Shown here: piece after piece, positions 27,603 through 36,900 of the stretch
Layout of the letters: every line of letters begins with the position of its first letter
Position numbering within the stretch: position 1 is the first letter of the stretch
Assembly: GCF_016900895.1 (NCBI RefSeq)
Contig: NZ_JAFEUN010000005.1
Location: forward strand, 16,241-80,240
Reading direction: 5' to 3'
Source: Parashewanella hymeniacidonis
GTDB lineage: Bacteria; Pseudomonadota; Gammaproteobacteria; Enterobacterales; Shewanellaceae
Length of the DNA: 64,000 nt
Notes under the pieces: generated by a model
What the model was told of the DNA's origin: nothing
What the model saw: the letters and a program-made list of their open reading frames with translations, nothing else
Databases searched by the model: none
Translations under genes and position numbers: made by a program

Positions 27603-27607
27603 GCACT

Positions 27608-27782
27608 CATCGATTCGGAAATGATGTTTGAATCGATTGTTCTTCCAGGATGGAAATGTGACTCCAAGGATCCGAGTAACAAGTTGTTTGCCTCAATGGA
27701 TATGAGAATCTCTAGTTCCAAGGACCCGAGCCCAAACGCTTTACTAGAGCTATTTTGATTTTATAACAACTTTGAACTTTTG
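27608..27782 (+). ncRNA. Structured leader RNA of unit B with five GGA-loop hairpins
   Basis: Near copy of the unit A leader. Stems: CGATTC/GAATCG (27611-27635), TTCC/GGAA around AGGAT, giving the CsrA-type core CCAGGATGG, ACTC/GAGT around CAAGGATCC (27661-27677), CTC/GAG around AATGGATAT (27692-27706), and CTCTAGT/ACTAGAG around AAGGA (27710-27749). Differences from unit A fall mostly in loops and spacers while stems and GGA triplets are kept. Confidence 0.7.
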
Positions 27783-27796
27783 TAGGAGTACGCATT

Positions 27797-27886
27797 ATGT
27801 ATACAGGAAATGAAACCCTTTATTGGCAAACCACTTGGTTTAGTGCTGAAGCGATTAGCGGCGGGTTGTATACACTTTCAGTTTAA
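27797..27886 (+). CDS. 29-residue peptide 3 (unit B), diverged paralogue
   Basis: ATG at 27797 after TAGGAG. It starts MYTGNETLYWQTTWF, continues SAEAISGG and ends LYTLSV. The first fifteen residues are nearly fixed relative to peptides 1 and 2. The six residues after GG share only the first leucine. This conserved head and variable tail after a double glycine resembles leader-plus-core precursors, but also fits any peptide whose N-terminal part does the work. Confidence 0.82.
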   Translation: MYTGNETLYWQTTWFSAEAISGGLYTLSV

Positions 27887-27904
27887 AGTACTGAACCCAG
27901 TTTA

Positions 27905-28090
27905 ATAGGGCTGACTGGACCCTTAATTCAGCTACCATCATTCATCACCCTTTGGTACCCATTTATTTTGGGTTGTTTAAACAGATTCAAGTAGCATAGC
28001 TGGCGACTGTTTTGTGCTGATTATGCCAAGAGTTTTCTGCTACTTTAAGTAGAAAAAGCTTCCTCGAAGAGGCCGCTTGCAAGATGTCTT
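27905..28090 (+). ncRNA. Structured 3' untranslated region of unit B
   Basis: Matches the unit A 3' region in AGGGCTGACTG, CACCCTTTG, TTCAAGTAG and the block TTCCTCGAAGAGGCCGCTTG plus CAAGATGTCTT (28060-28090). A hairpin TTTTCT...CTACTT/AAGTAG...AAAA precedes the block where unit A has GTTACTCT/AGAGTAAC. Confidence 0.65.
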
Positions 28091-28117
28091 ACCCGCTCAT
28101 TGAGCGGGTTTTTTTTG
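28091..28117 (+). terminator. Intrinsic terminator of unit B
   Basis: ACCCGCTCA/TGAGCGGGT followed by eight T. It ends a transcript of about 510 nt. Confidence 0.93.
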
Positions 28118-28468
28118 GGTTTTTTATGGCGATCTTGAACTTTCAATCCCTTTGAATATTATTCGAGGATATGTCTCTAAAGGTGGCTGATTTAAATTGA
28201 GGAAAGCCAGCGTCCTCAGTTGAAGATCGTAGTTTTAGCTCTTCTTCGTTTTGAAAGCTTAAGCTTTGTAGAGCCACGCATCGAGTCATTCAACGCTGAA
28301 TAAGCGCGAAAGCCGCACATTCGAGTATTTCAATCACTTTACCTACTTGTTAAATAAGTGTCTCCAACTCTTGTGATAATTTATCTGAAAAACAAAACTA
28401 TGAGTTTGATCACATTGTTCTATGCGGTTGTGATGGATGTCAGTATAATTCGCTCGTTTTCATTGTGG
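28118..28468. other. Gene-free stretch after unit B
   Basis: About 350 bases with no convincing frame, terminator or repeat on either strand. AAGCTTAAGCTTTGTAG near 28256 is a short local repeat only. Confidence 0.4.
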
Positions 28469-28634
28469 TTAAGTAGTTGACCATAAGTTTTCTTAGATTT
28501 TCTTACGCCCAATTTTAGCGCTCTACTGCGTTGTAACTCCTCGCCATAGCTACGGCTATGACTTGTCGCTACGCCTTGTATTGCTCTTAATTTGAACGCC
28601 ATAATTATCAAAAAACTTATCGACAACTACTTAA
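28469..28634. repeat. 166-bp inverted-repeat element, copy 1
   Basis: Ends TTAAGTAGTTGACCATAAGT (28469-28488) and the imperfect mirror finishing CGACAACTACTTAA at 28634. The interior has CATAGCTACGGCTATG (hairpin), TACTGCGTTG and CCTTGTATTGC. Copy 2, on the opposite strand, lies 38 bases downstream and shares these interior blocks, so this is a family of non-coding mobile or MITE-like repeats. Confidence 0.72.
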
Positions 28635-28671
28635 TATGAAAACATCCTCTGGATCTCAATAAAAATAACAT

Positions 28672-28836
28672 AAAGTAGTTGATGATAAATTTGTTCAGAA
28701 TTTTTATGTTCAAATTAAGTGCAGTACAAGACGTAACGTTGGGCGCATAGTATTAATTATGCAACCAAAGTGGCAACGCAGTAATGTGCTGAAAATGGAA
28801 ATAAAAAATGTTAGAAAACTTATGATCAGCTACTTG
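28672..28836. repeat. 165-bp inverted-repeat element, copy 2 (opposite orientation)
   Basis: Read on the minus strand it starts AAGTAGCTGATCATAAGTTT and carries TACTGCGTTG, a CATA...TATG hairpin and CTTGTACTGCACTTAATTTG, matching copy 1 with many substitutions. It ends 20 bases before the purine permease start codon, so it forms most of that gene's upstream region. Confidence 0.72.
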
Positions 28837-28856
28837 CTTACCAAGGACACGCTTAA

Positions 28857-30146
28857 ATGTTCGAAAAGCTTTTCAAGCTGAAACAGCATCACACCACAAT
28901 AAAACGTGAAGTGCTTGCTGGGGTCACGACTTTCTTAACTATGGCATACATCATTTTCTTGAACCCAAATATCTTAGCGGATGCGGGAATGGATCATGGT
29001 GCGGTATTCGTTGCTACCTGTGTGGCAGCTGCGATTGGCTGTATGATAATGGGGTTTTACGCTAATTATCCAATTGCATTAGCGCCAGGTATGGGGTTAA
29101 ACGCATTTTTTACCTACACCGTCGTAGGTGAAATGGGGTATACATGGCAAACAGCATTAGCAGCAGTATTTCTGTCAGGGATCTGTTTCTTATTTTTATC
29201 GCTGTTTAAAGTGCGCGAATGGATTATAAATTCAATTCCAATGGGATTGCGATTCGGTATTACAGCAGGTATCGGGATATTTTTAGCTTTAATCGGCTTG
29301 AAAAGTGCCGGAATTGTTGTTGCTAGCCCTGCAACATTGGTTACATTAGGTGATATCACAGCATTTCCTGCCATTATGGCTGGGCTTGGCTTTATATTGA
29401 TTATTGCCATGGTGCAGCGCGGTATGCACTCGGCAGTATTCCTGAGCATCTTAATTATTACTTTAATCGGGTTGGCGTTTGGTGAAGTGAAATATCAAGG
29501 CATTGTTTCCATGCCACCAAGTGTAATGCCAACATTCATGCAAATGGATTTATCACATGTGTTTGAAGTGAGTATGATTTCTGTGGTCTTTGCATTTTTG
29601 TTCGTAGACTTGTTTGATACTTCAGGTACTTTAGTGGCAGTTTCACAACGTGCAGGACTGCTTGATGATCAAGGTAAGTTGCCACGTTTGAATCGTGCGC
29701 TAGTTGCTGACAGCGTTGCAACCATTGCAGGTTCAGCACTCGGAACATCGACCACGACGAGTTACATTGAAAGTACTGCGGGTGTGAGTGCTGGTGGACG
29801 AACAGGATTAACTGCCGTAGTTGCAGGCGTCATGTTCTTATTGGCATTATTTTTTGCTCCATTAGCAGGTATGGTTCCAGCGTTTGCGACAGCAGGAGCA
29901 CTCTTTTATGTTGCTATGCTCATGATGGCAGGCTTAACACACGTAGAATGGGAAGACCTTACAGAAGCGGCACCCGTTGTCGTAGTTTGTATTCTTATGC
30001 CACTGAGCTTCTCGATTGCAACGGGCATTGCAATGGGCTTTGTGTCTTACGTATTGATTAAGCTGGTTTGTGGTCGTGCGAAAGAGTTGAATGTCGGCGT
30101 CGCAGTCATTGCCGCTTTATTTATGCTCAAGTTTATATTTATGTAA
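28857..30146 (+). CDS. Purine (adenine/guanine/hypoxanthine) permease, AzgA-type NCS2
   Basis: 429 residues, about 12-14 membrane helices. It opens LFKLKQHHTTIKREVLAGVTTFLTMAYIIFLNPNIL, the standard AzgA/PbuG/GhxQ start, and has ALAPGMGLNAFFTYTVV and LFDTSGTLVAVSQRAGLLD in the substrate/proton region. It imports nucleobases by proton symport in the inner membrane. AAGGAC precedes the start. No purine riboswitch is visible; a repeat element occupies the leader instead. Confidence 0.92.
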   Translation: MFEKLFKLKQHHTTIKREVLAGVTTFLTMAYIIFLNPNILADAGMDHGAVFVATCVAAAIGCMIMGFYANYPIALAPGMGLNAFFTYTVVGEMGYTWQTALAAVFLSGICFLFLSLFKVREWIINSIPMGLRFGITAGIGIFLALIGLKSAGIVVASPATLVTLGDITAFPAIMAGLGFILIIAMVQRGMHSAVFLSILIITLIGLAFGEVKYQGIVSMPPSVMPTFMQMDLSHVFEVSMISVVFAFLFVDLFDTSGTLVAVSQRAGLLDDQGKLPRLNRALVADSVATIAGSALGTSTTTSYIESTAGVSAGGRTGLTAVVAGVMFLLALFFAPLAGMVPAFATAGALFYVAMLMMAGLTHVEWEDLTEAAPVVVVCILMPLSFSIATGIAMGFVSYVLIKLVCGRAKELNVGVAVIAALFMLKFIFM

Positions 30147-30159
30147 GATGACTTTTCTT

Positions 30160-30191
30160 GCGGTCGTTGGTGATAATATCAGCGATCGCAA
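30160..30191 (+). terminator. Hairpin after the purine permease
   Basis: TGCGGTCGTTG pairs with CAGCGATCGCA around a 10-base loop; the T run (AAATTTTTTTT) begins only about 10 bases later, so termination efficiency is uncertain. Confidence 0.5.
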
Positions 30192-30314
30192 CATTTCTTA
30201 AATTTTTTTTACTCTCTCCCTTGTTTTCAATAAAGCCATCCCAATATATGTGGTTATACAAATTTTGATGAATTCATCTGTTATCCCATTAAACAAACTT
30301 TCATGATGGGAAAA

Positions 30315-30343
30315 CTTGAAAAGGGCGAATTGAATCCCCACAT
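30315..30343 (+). promoter_or_regulatory. Sigma32 heat-shock promoter of dnaK
   Basis: CTTGAAAA (30315-30322), 13-base spacer, CCCCACAT (30336-30343). This is nearly the consensus sigma32 promoter. Transcription would begin near 30350, about 40 bases before the dnaK start. Confidence 0.92.
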
Positions 30344-30389
30344 CGAGTTTATAAACAGATTATTGCGTATTATTTTTTTGGAGGACCTC

Positions 30390-32321
30390 ATGGGTAAAAT
30401 TATTGGTATCGATTTGGGCACAACCAACTCTTGTGTTGCGGTATTAGACGGTGACAAAACTCGAGTGATTGAGAATGCTGAGGGCGATCGTACCACTCCA
30501 TCAATCATCGCATACACAGACGACGAAACTTTAGTAGGTCAACCTGCTAAGCGTCAAGCGGTAACAAACCCAGCAAATACTATTTTTGCGATTAAACGTT
30601 TAATCGGCCGTCGTTTTAAAGATGATGAAGTTCAACGTGACGTAGACATTATGCCTTTCAAAATTGTAGGCGCTGATAACGGCGATGCATGGGTTGAAGC
30701 AAAAGGCGAAAAAATGGCGCCACCACAAGTTTCTGCTGAAATTCTTAAGAAAATGAAGAAAACAGCAGAAGACTTTTTAGGTGAAGAAGTTACTGCTGCC
30801 GTTATTACTGTGCCAGCGTACTTTAACGACTCACAACGTCAAGCAACAAAAGATGCTGGTCGTATCGCGGGTCTTGAAGTTAAGCGTATTATTAACGAGC
30901 CAACAGCAGCAGCGCTAGCGTACGGCATCGATAAGAAAGAAGGCGATAACATTGTCGCTGTATACGACTTAGGTGGTGGTACATTCGATATCTCTATTAT
31001 CGAAATTGACAATCACGATGGTGACCAAACGTTTGAAGTACTAGCAACGAATGGTGACACTCACTTAGGTGGTGAAGACTTTGATACTCGCTTAATCAAC
31101 TATCTAGCTGATGAGTTTAAGAAAGAGCAAGGTTTAGACCTACGTAAAGATCCTTTAGCGATGCAGCGTCTAAAAGAAGCGGCTGAAAAAGCGAAGATCG
31201 AATTATCAAGCACGACTCAAACAGAAGTGAACCTACCTTACATCACTGCTGATGCAACAGGTCCTAAGCACTTAGTCGTAAAAGTGACGCGTGCGAAACT
31301 AGAATCTTTAGTTGAAGATTTAATTAAGCGTTCTCTTGAACCATTAAAAGTAGCACTTGCTGATGCAGACCTATCGGTTTCAGACATCAATGAAGTGATT
31401 CTTGTTGGTGGTCAAACGCGTATGCCTAAAGTTCAAGAAGAAGTTGCAAACTTCTTCGGTAAAGAGCCTCGTAAAGACGTTAACCCTGATGAAGCGGTTG
31501 CTTCTGGTGCGGCTATCCAAGGTGGCGTTCTTGCAGGTGACGTTAAAGACGTACTTCTACTAGACGTTACGCCTCTGTCTCTAGGTATTGAGACTATGGG
31601 TAGCGTAATGACTAAGCTTATTGAGAAGAACACTACGATTCCAACTAAGGCATCACAAACGTTCTCAACAGCTGAAGACAACCAAAGTGCAGTAACGATT
31701 CATGTACTTCAAGGTGAGCGTAAGCAAGCGAGCGGCAACAAATCTCTAGGCCAATTTAATCTAGAAGGCATTGAAGCAGCACCACGTGGTATGCCACAAG
31801 TTGAAGTTGCATTCGACATCGATGCAGATGGTATCTTGCATGTATCTGCGACTGATAAGAAAACAGGTAAAGCACAAAACATCACTATTAAAGCATCTTC
31901 AGGTCTAAGTGACGATGAAGTTGAGCAAATGGTTCGTGATGCAGAAGCGCACGCTGATGAAGATGCGAAGTTTGAAGAACTGGTTCAAGCTCGTAACCAA
32001 GCTGATGGCATGGTTCACGCAACTAAGAAGCAAATCGAAGAAGCTGGTGAAGCACTTCCTGTAGATGAGAAAGAAAAAATCGAAGCTGCAATGGCTGACG
32101 TTGATGCAGCGACGAAAGGCAACGACAAAGAAGCTATCGATACTGCGACTCAAAAGCTAATGGAAGCTTCAGCAAAGTTGATGGAGATCGCTCAAGCCAA
32201 AGCACAAGCTGGCCAAGCACAAGGTGCTGATGCAGGCGGTGAAGAGCAAGCGAAAGATGCAGCGGCTGAAGATGTTGTAGATGCTGAATTCGAAGAAGTT
32301 AAAGACGAAGACAAAAAGTAA
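30390..32321 (+). CDS. dnaK: Hsp70 chaperone DnaK
   Basis: 643 residues from the ATG at 30390 after GGAGG; the longer in-frame start at 30303 lies before the heat-shock promoter and is rejected. Nucleotide-binding domain: [37 protein letters not shown]. Linker [13 protein letters not shown] near 390, substrate-binding domain to about 540, lid and acidic tail ending EEVKDEDKK. An ATP-driven chaperone that works with DnaJ (next gene) and GrpE (not in the window) and feeds back on sigma32. Confidence 0.98.
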   Translation: MGKIIGIDLGTTNSCVAVLDGDKTRVIENAEGDRTTPSIIAYTDDETLVGQPAKRQAVTNPANTIFAIKRLIGRRFKDDEVQRDVDIMPFKIVGADNGDAWVEAKGEKMAPPQVSAEILKKMKKTAEDFLGEEVTAAVITVPAYFNDSQRQATKDAGRIAGLEVKRIINEPTAAALAYGIDKKEGDNIVAVYDLGGGTFDISIIEIDNHDGDQTFEVLATNGDTHLGGEDFDTRLINYLADEFKKEQGLDLRKDPLAMQRLKEAAEKAKIELSSTTQTEVNLPYITADATGPKHLVVKVTRAKLESLVEDLIKRSLEPLKVALADADLSVSDINEVILVGGQTRMPKVQEEVANFFGKEPRKDVNPDEAVASGAAIQGGVLAGDVKDVLLLDVTPLSLGIETMGSVMTKLIEKNTTIPTKASQTFSTAEDNQSAVTIHVLQGERKQASGNKSLGQFNLEGIEAAPRGMPQVEVAFDIDADGILHVSATDKKTGKAQNITIKASSGLSDDEVEQMVRDAEAHADEDAKFEELVQARNQADGMVHATKKQIEEAGEALPVDEKEKIEAAMADVDAATKGNDKEAIDTATQKLMEASAKLMEIAQAKAQAGQAQGADAGGEEQAKDAAAEDVVDAEFEEVKDEDKK

Positions 32322-32358
32322 TTTGTTGAACGCTATAACTCAATAACACATCTTAAAT

Positions 32359-32385
32359 GGGCGTTCTGGGAAACCAGTAACGCCC
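32359..32385 (+). terminator. Attenuating hairpin between dnaK and dnaJ
   Basis: GGGCGTT-CTGG pairs with CCAG-TAACGCCC around a GAAA-type loop, followed by TTTTGT. It probably terminates part of the transcripts so that less dnaJ than dnaK is made. Confidence 0.7.
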
Positions 32386-32423
32386 TTTTGTCTAATTGAA
32401 GATTAATCTAAAAAGCAAAGATT

Positions 32424-33572
32424 ATGTCAAAAAGAGATTATTACGAAGTACTGAGCGTTGGCCGTGATGCGAGCGAACGGGAAATTAAAAAGGCTTATAA
32501 ACGCCTAGCAATGAAGTATCACCCAGATCGTAATCCCGGTGATAAAGAAGCTGAAAAGAACTTCAAAGAATGTAAAGAAGCATATGAAATTCTGACCGAT
32601 AGCAGCAAGAAAGCGGCTTATGATCAGTTTGGTCATGCTGGAGTTGACCCAAACCAAGGTGCTGGTGGCTTTGGTGGCGGTGGTAATGCTGATTTCGGCG
32701 ATATCTTCGGTGATGTATTTGGTGATATCTTCGGTGGTCGTCGTGGTGGCGGTGGTCAGCGTCAAGCCGCTCGTGGTTCAGACTTACGTTACAACCTTGA
32801 ACTGTCACTTGAAGAAGCGGTTAAAGGTTTAACCAAAGAAATCCGAGTGCCAACTTTAGTCGGTTGTGACACCTGTGATGGCAGTGGTGCAAAGAAAGGT
32901 ACATCAGCTTCAACCTGTGGAACTTGTAACGGTGCTGGTCAAGTTCAAATGCGCCAAGGTTTCTTTGCAGTCCAGCAGCCATGCCCAACGTGTCATGGTC
33001 GCGGTAAGGTAGTAAAAGATCCTTGTAATAAGTGTCACGGTGAAGGCCGTATTGAAAAAACTAAGACGCTTTCAGTCAAAATACCAGCCGGTGTTGATAC
33101 GGGTGATCGTATTCGCTTATCAGGTGAAGGTGAAGCAGGTGAGTTTGGTGCTCCTCCAGGCGACTTATATGTTCAAGTTAGCGTTCGTGAGCATGGTATT
33201 TTCGTTCGTGACGGCAATAACTTGTATTGCGAAGTACCTATCTCATTCAGCAAAGCGGCACTCGGTGGCGAGATTGAAGTTCCAACCTTAGACGGTAAAG
33301 TGAACTTGAAGATCCCTTCAGAAACGCAAACTGGGCGTATGTTCCGTTTACGTGGTAAAGGCGTGAAATCGGTTCGTAGCCATGCCATCGGTGACTTGCT
33401 ATGTAAAGTTGTGATGGAAACACCGGTTAATCTGAGTGAACGTCAGAAAGAATTACTGCGTGAATTTGAAGAAACCCTTGGTGGTGATTCAAAAACCATG
33501 AAGAAGCACAGCCCGAAAGCGGAAGGTTTCTTTGATGGTGTGAAGAAGTTTTTTCAGGATTTGAATAGCTAG
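32424..33572 (+). CDS. dnaJ: Hsp40 co-chaperone DnaJ
   Basis: 382 residues. J-domain with HPD ([10 protein letters not shown], about residues 32-41), Gly/Phe-rich region (about 75-110), four CxxCxGxG zinc repeats ([32 protein letters not shown], about 147-205) and a C-terminal substrate domain. It stimulates DnaK ATPase and delivers clients. Second gene of the dnaKJ operon, 102 bases after dnaK with a hairpin in between. Confidence 0.97.
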   Translation: MSKRDYYEVLSVGRDASEREIKKAYKRLAMKYHPDRNPGDKEAEKNFKECKEAYEILTDSSKKAAYDQFGHAGVDPNQGAGGFGGGGNADFGDIFGDVFGDIFGGRRGGGGQRQAARGSDLRYNLELSLEEAVKGLTKEIRVPTLVGCDTCDGSGAKKGTSASTCGTCNGAGQVQMRQGFFAVQQPCPTCHGRGKVVKDPCNKCHGEGRIEKTKTLSVKIPAGVDTGDRIRLSGEGEAGEFGAPPGDLYVQVSVREHGIFVRDGNNLYCEVPISFSKAALGGEIEVPTLDGKVNLKIPSETQTGRMFRLRGKGVKSVRSHAIGDLLCKVVMETPVNLSERQKELLREFEETLGGDSKTMKKHSPKAEGFFDGVKKFFQDLNS

Positions 33573-33580
33573 ATTTATTG

Positions 33581-33611
33581 TTTAGGGCGAACAATTTTTG
33601 TTTGCCCTAAA
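33581..33611 (+). terminator. Terminator after dnaJ
   Basis: TTTAGGGCGAACA pairs with TGTTTGCCCTAAA (one G-T pair) around a short T-rich loop; followed by ATTAATATTTCTTT, an interrupted T run. Confidence 0.75.
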
Positions 33612-33855
33612 TTAATATTTCTTTATCTTTAATATATTCAGTATTATATTTTTATTGGTTTATATATTTATTCTGAAAATCCTTTTTTGTTCTTACCTTT
33701 AAACAAAGCCATATATTTCCAACACCCGTCCCTGTTGCCTTCTTATTTTTATATACAGAGCTCAAGTTTTCTATGTCTAATTTCGAGCTTGTTTAGGTAT
33801 TGAATTAACTCGATTTAACTTGAGTCATCGTTTTAAGAAAGATATTCTTTTAATA

Positions 33856-33895
33856 GTAGCGTATTGATACACATATCAATACGTCAATACGCTAC
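33856..33895. promoter_or_regulatory. Competing inverted repeats upstream of the 1065-residue orphan
   Basis: CGTATTGATA/TATCAATACG (33860-33883) and GTAGCGTATTGA/TCAATACGCTAC (33856-33895) share the same left arm, so only one of the two hairpins can form at a time. It lies 48 bases before the start codon at 33943, in an otherwise gene-free 370-base AT-rich gap. Could be an operator for a dimeric repressor, or an RNA switch/terminator without a T run. Confidence 0.55.
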
Positions 33896-33942
33896 GACTT
33901 CCCCTTCTTATTATTTTATTTACAAACTCGAGGTAAAGTCTT

Positions 33943-36900
33943 ATGGCTGAAGCTCAATTAAGTACTACATTCTCTAAGCCGTTTAATCTTTCTCAAGTTA
34001 ATTGGGATGGAAGGGAGTTTAAAACAACGATTGAGTTTGAAAATACTAATAAGGGTAGCTGGGAAGTCATGTGTGAGGTATCTGAATCAGTGCCTTTACA
34101 TGCATCATTCTTCGAAATGAAAGAGGATGATTCCAATGAATTACCAGCCAACTATCGACAATGGCTTATGGCAAGTCGTTGTCATTATAACACTGAGTCT
34201 GAAATACGTGAAACATGGGAATTCTTGATTAATTTTGTAAAGGATGACTCACTCCATCAAACTAAAACAGCATTTTACGAGCTGAGAGGGCTAAAACCTC
34301 AAGACTTAGACATTGTAACAATGATCGTAACATTGCAATCAGCCTTAAAAGATGGTTTTTTCATGTCACTGGAGCCTGCTGATAGTAAAAATAATAATAT
34401 AAAGTGTGGTGCTGGTGGACATCGATATGTTTTGACATTGAACGGAAAAGTAGGCTCTAGAGTCGCTATTTGTTATTTAAATTTATCAAATGATTATAGA
34501 GAAAATATTGCTACTTACTTAAAGATGAACCAACAAGAACAATTAGCATTGATGGCTAAAGTCTCTACCGATGCTGAAATGACACAACTCGAATTACAAG
34601 AAGATTTTGACGAGGACTTGCAAGAGTCTGACTCAGTTCATAATTCTCTAGATAGCTATGAAAACGGACATCGGAGAGGATTACCTAGAAACTCTAGTTT
34701 CAAGAAAAGTACAACTTCTTTGGTTGAAAACTATTTAGGAAATGAGCTAGAAGCGACAAGATTTGATATTTCACTTTCAACTCGTAAGCTAAACAATTCT
34801 CAGGCAGAGTTAAATGGTAGAGCTGAACGAAGCTTAGACAGAAATTGTTTTTCAACAAGTAATTTAGCTGAAGATGGCTTTGAATATGTTAGCTTAACAG
34901 AGCTAACAGCATTCGACCAAAGTAAAGCTGAAAGCCGCTATTCACTTGCTAAAAGATCAAATGATAATTTACCTCAAGATTGGTCGATTCGAGAAATCAA
35001 TCGTTCTCAAACTACATTGTTTCATAGAAGTAATGATGGTAGTCAGATACTGATAGAAGGCGGTGCATTTGCTGCTGAAATACATCGGGAGAGTGAAGGT
35101 GTTATTGCTACGGTTGAAGGAGAAAAAATCGCTGTATCTGCAAGTGTAATAGTTAAAGCCCCTAGTAATGAATTACTTCAAATGAATTTTGAACTCCGAT
35201 TTGAGAGGGTGAAGATGCGTTGTAAGCAACGTGTTGAGTCTTATCGAGAATTAATGCCAAATGATGATAATGTAACGGTCAATGTTCCCTTTTCACAATG
35301 CCGTGAAATGAGAATCTATAGCAAGCGCAATAACTATGAATTATCACAAGAACAGTATTCTGAAGTTAATCGAGAAAGGTACGAATTAGCCACACAATTT
35401 TACCAATACATTGGTCGTGGCGATAATTATGATCGATGCATACAGAAAAGTTTGGATTGCTTTTTACGTACCATATTTTTTGTTGAGCAACCGGTTATGA
35501 AACTTGCTTTAGTTAAGTTGCTTGAAAATCTTCAAGACTGGTATCAATTAGAAGTTCAATGCGACGAGATGTATTGCCGATCTGTTGATGATTATATTGT
35601 GGAATCTTGGATTAAGATAAATGGGGTTACGCTTAAATTAGCGATTCCAATTACCCCTAAAGAGAATCTTAAAGTTCAAGCTGTTCTGGAAAATGTTCTA
35701 GAGTGGGCCGATGTCATTGGAGAGCACGGCTTTGATAAGCTTGCACCTGAAGAAATCGATTTTGACAAAGCAACACAAAAAGAAATAGATGCATATCATG
35801 CAAAGTGGGGAAGGTTATTCTTAGAGTATTCTAACATTCTAAGTAGTCTGGCTATGGTATTAGCAAAAGATGAAAACGAGTCTGGAAAGGAAATGCTTGC
35901 AGAGCATTGTCGAATACGCTTTTTGTGGGCCTTTTTGAGTAATACGTTCTCTAAAACTTCAATTAAATTTGACTTTAAAGCTGTTAAAGAGGGATCGAAA
36001 TTAACTTGTGTGGTTAAGTTTGCTGAAAAAGAAGAAACTGTGGTTTTATCTGATTGTGATGAAAGTATGTGTGATCTTTATTGTTCTATACTTGAAGATA
36101 GTCACGGGATAAAAGTCGAGGGCTTCGATTTAACTAAATACCAAACTCAGAACCCGAAAATAGACAAAGTGAAGACTGAAGAGTCATTCCAACAAATTGG
36201 CTCGTTAGATGAAGTAAAGGCCATTGCAGGTGTAGATGCAATAGCCTTGATGAAAGAAAGGGTTGCTCTTGACGCTAAAAAAATGAGAGCTATTGAGCAA
36301 GCTAAGATTAAAGAAAGAATCGCAATAATGCATAGTGCACAAAACCCGATGCCTGACTTTAATCCAAATGAAGAGCAGTTAAAACAAATGCAGAGTTGCA
36401 TAGTTGGTTTCCTTGAAATGCTGGAAAGCAAGGCAACATTTATTCAATCTCGGAAGATTGTTTCACGCGTCGGTCTAAATGTTCTTCATAGAGCTAAAAT
36501 TGCAAAAGAAGTAGGCGTAGAGCAGTTACTCATTGATTTCACTAGTACCGTTTTTTGTCTATATGGAAACTCTACAATTAGACAAAAACTAAACGCAGCA
36601 GTGACATTACTTTGTATAAAGGATGAAATAAATGCATTAAATGATCTTCATTCATTATCAAAAGGAGTTAAGGAAAGATTACACCGAAAGGTAGTCAATG
36701 AAGGTTCACCTTATACTGAAGAACAGCTTTTAGATTATTTAAACGATAATAAATCACGGCTTATGATTAAGGATGAGTCGAATTTTGATGATGCTAATGA
36801 ATCAGTAGAAGATGCGATAAATGATGAAGTAAGATCTATAAGACAGAGGAAAAAAGTCAATGGTGAATACTGTCAAATTAAAGCTGTAGTTAATTGGGAA

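Noticed and set aside
26055..27886. Type I toxin peptides
   Set aside because: They have no membrane-spanning stretch and I see no antisense promoter opposite them; not fully excluded but unsupported.
28420..28626. Open frame of 68 codons on the minus strand
   Set aside because: It lies across the 28469-28634 inverted-repeat element; its sequence is the repeat read through, with no ribosome site and no counterpart in the second copy.
30303..30389. Longer start for dnaK
   Set aside because: The ATG at 30303 is upstream of the sigma32 promoter itself; GGAGG and the universal DnaK start are at 30390.
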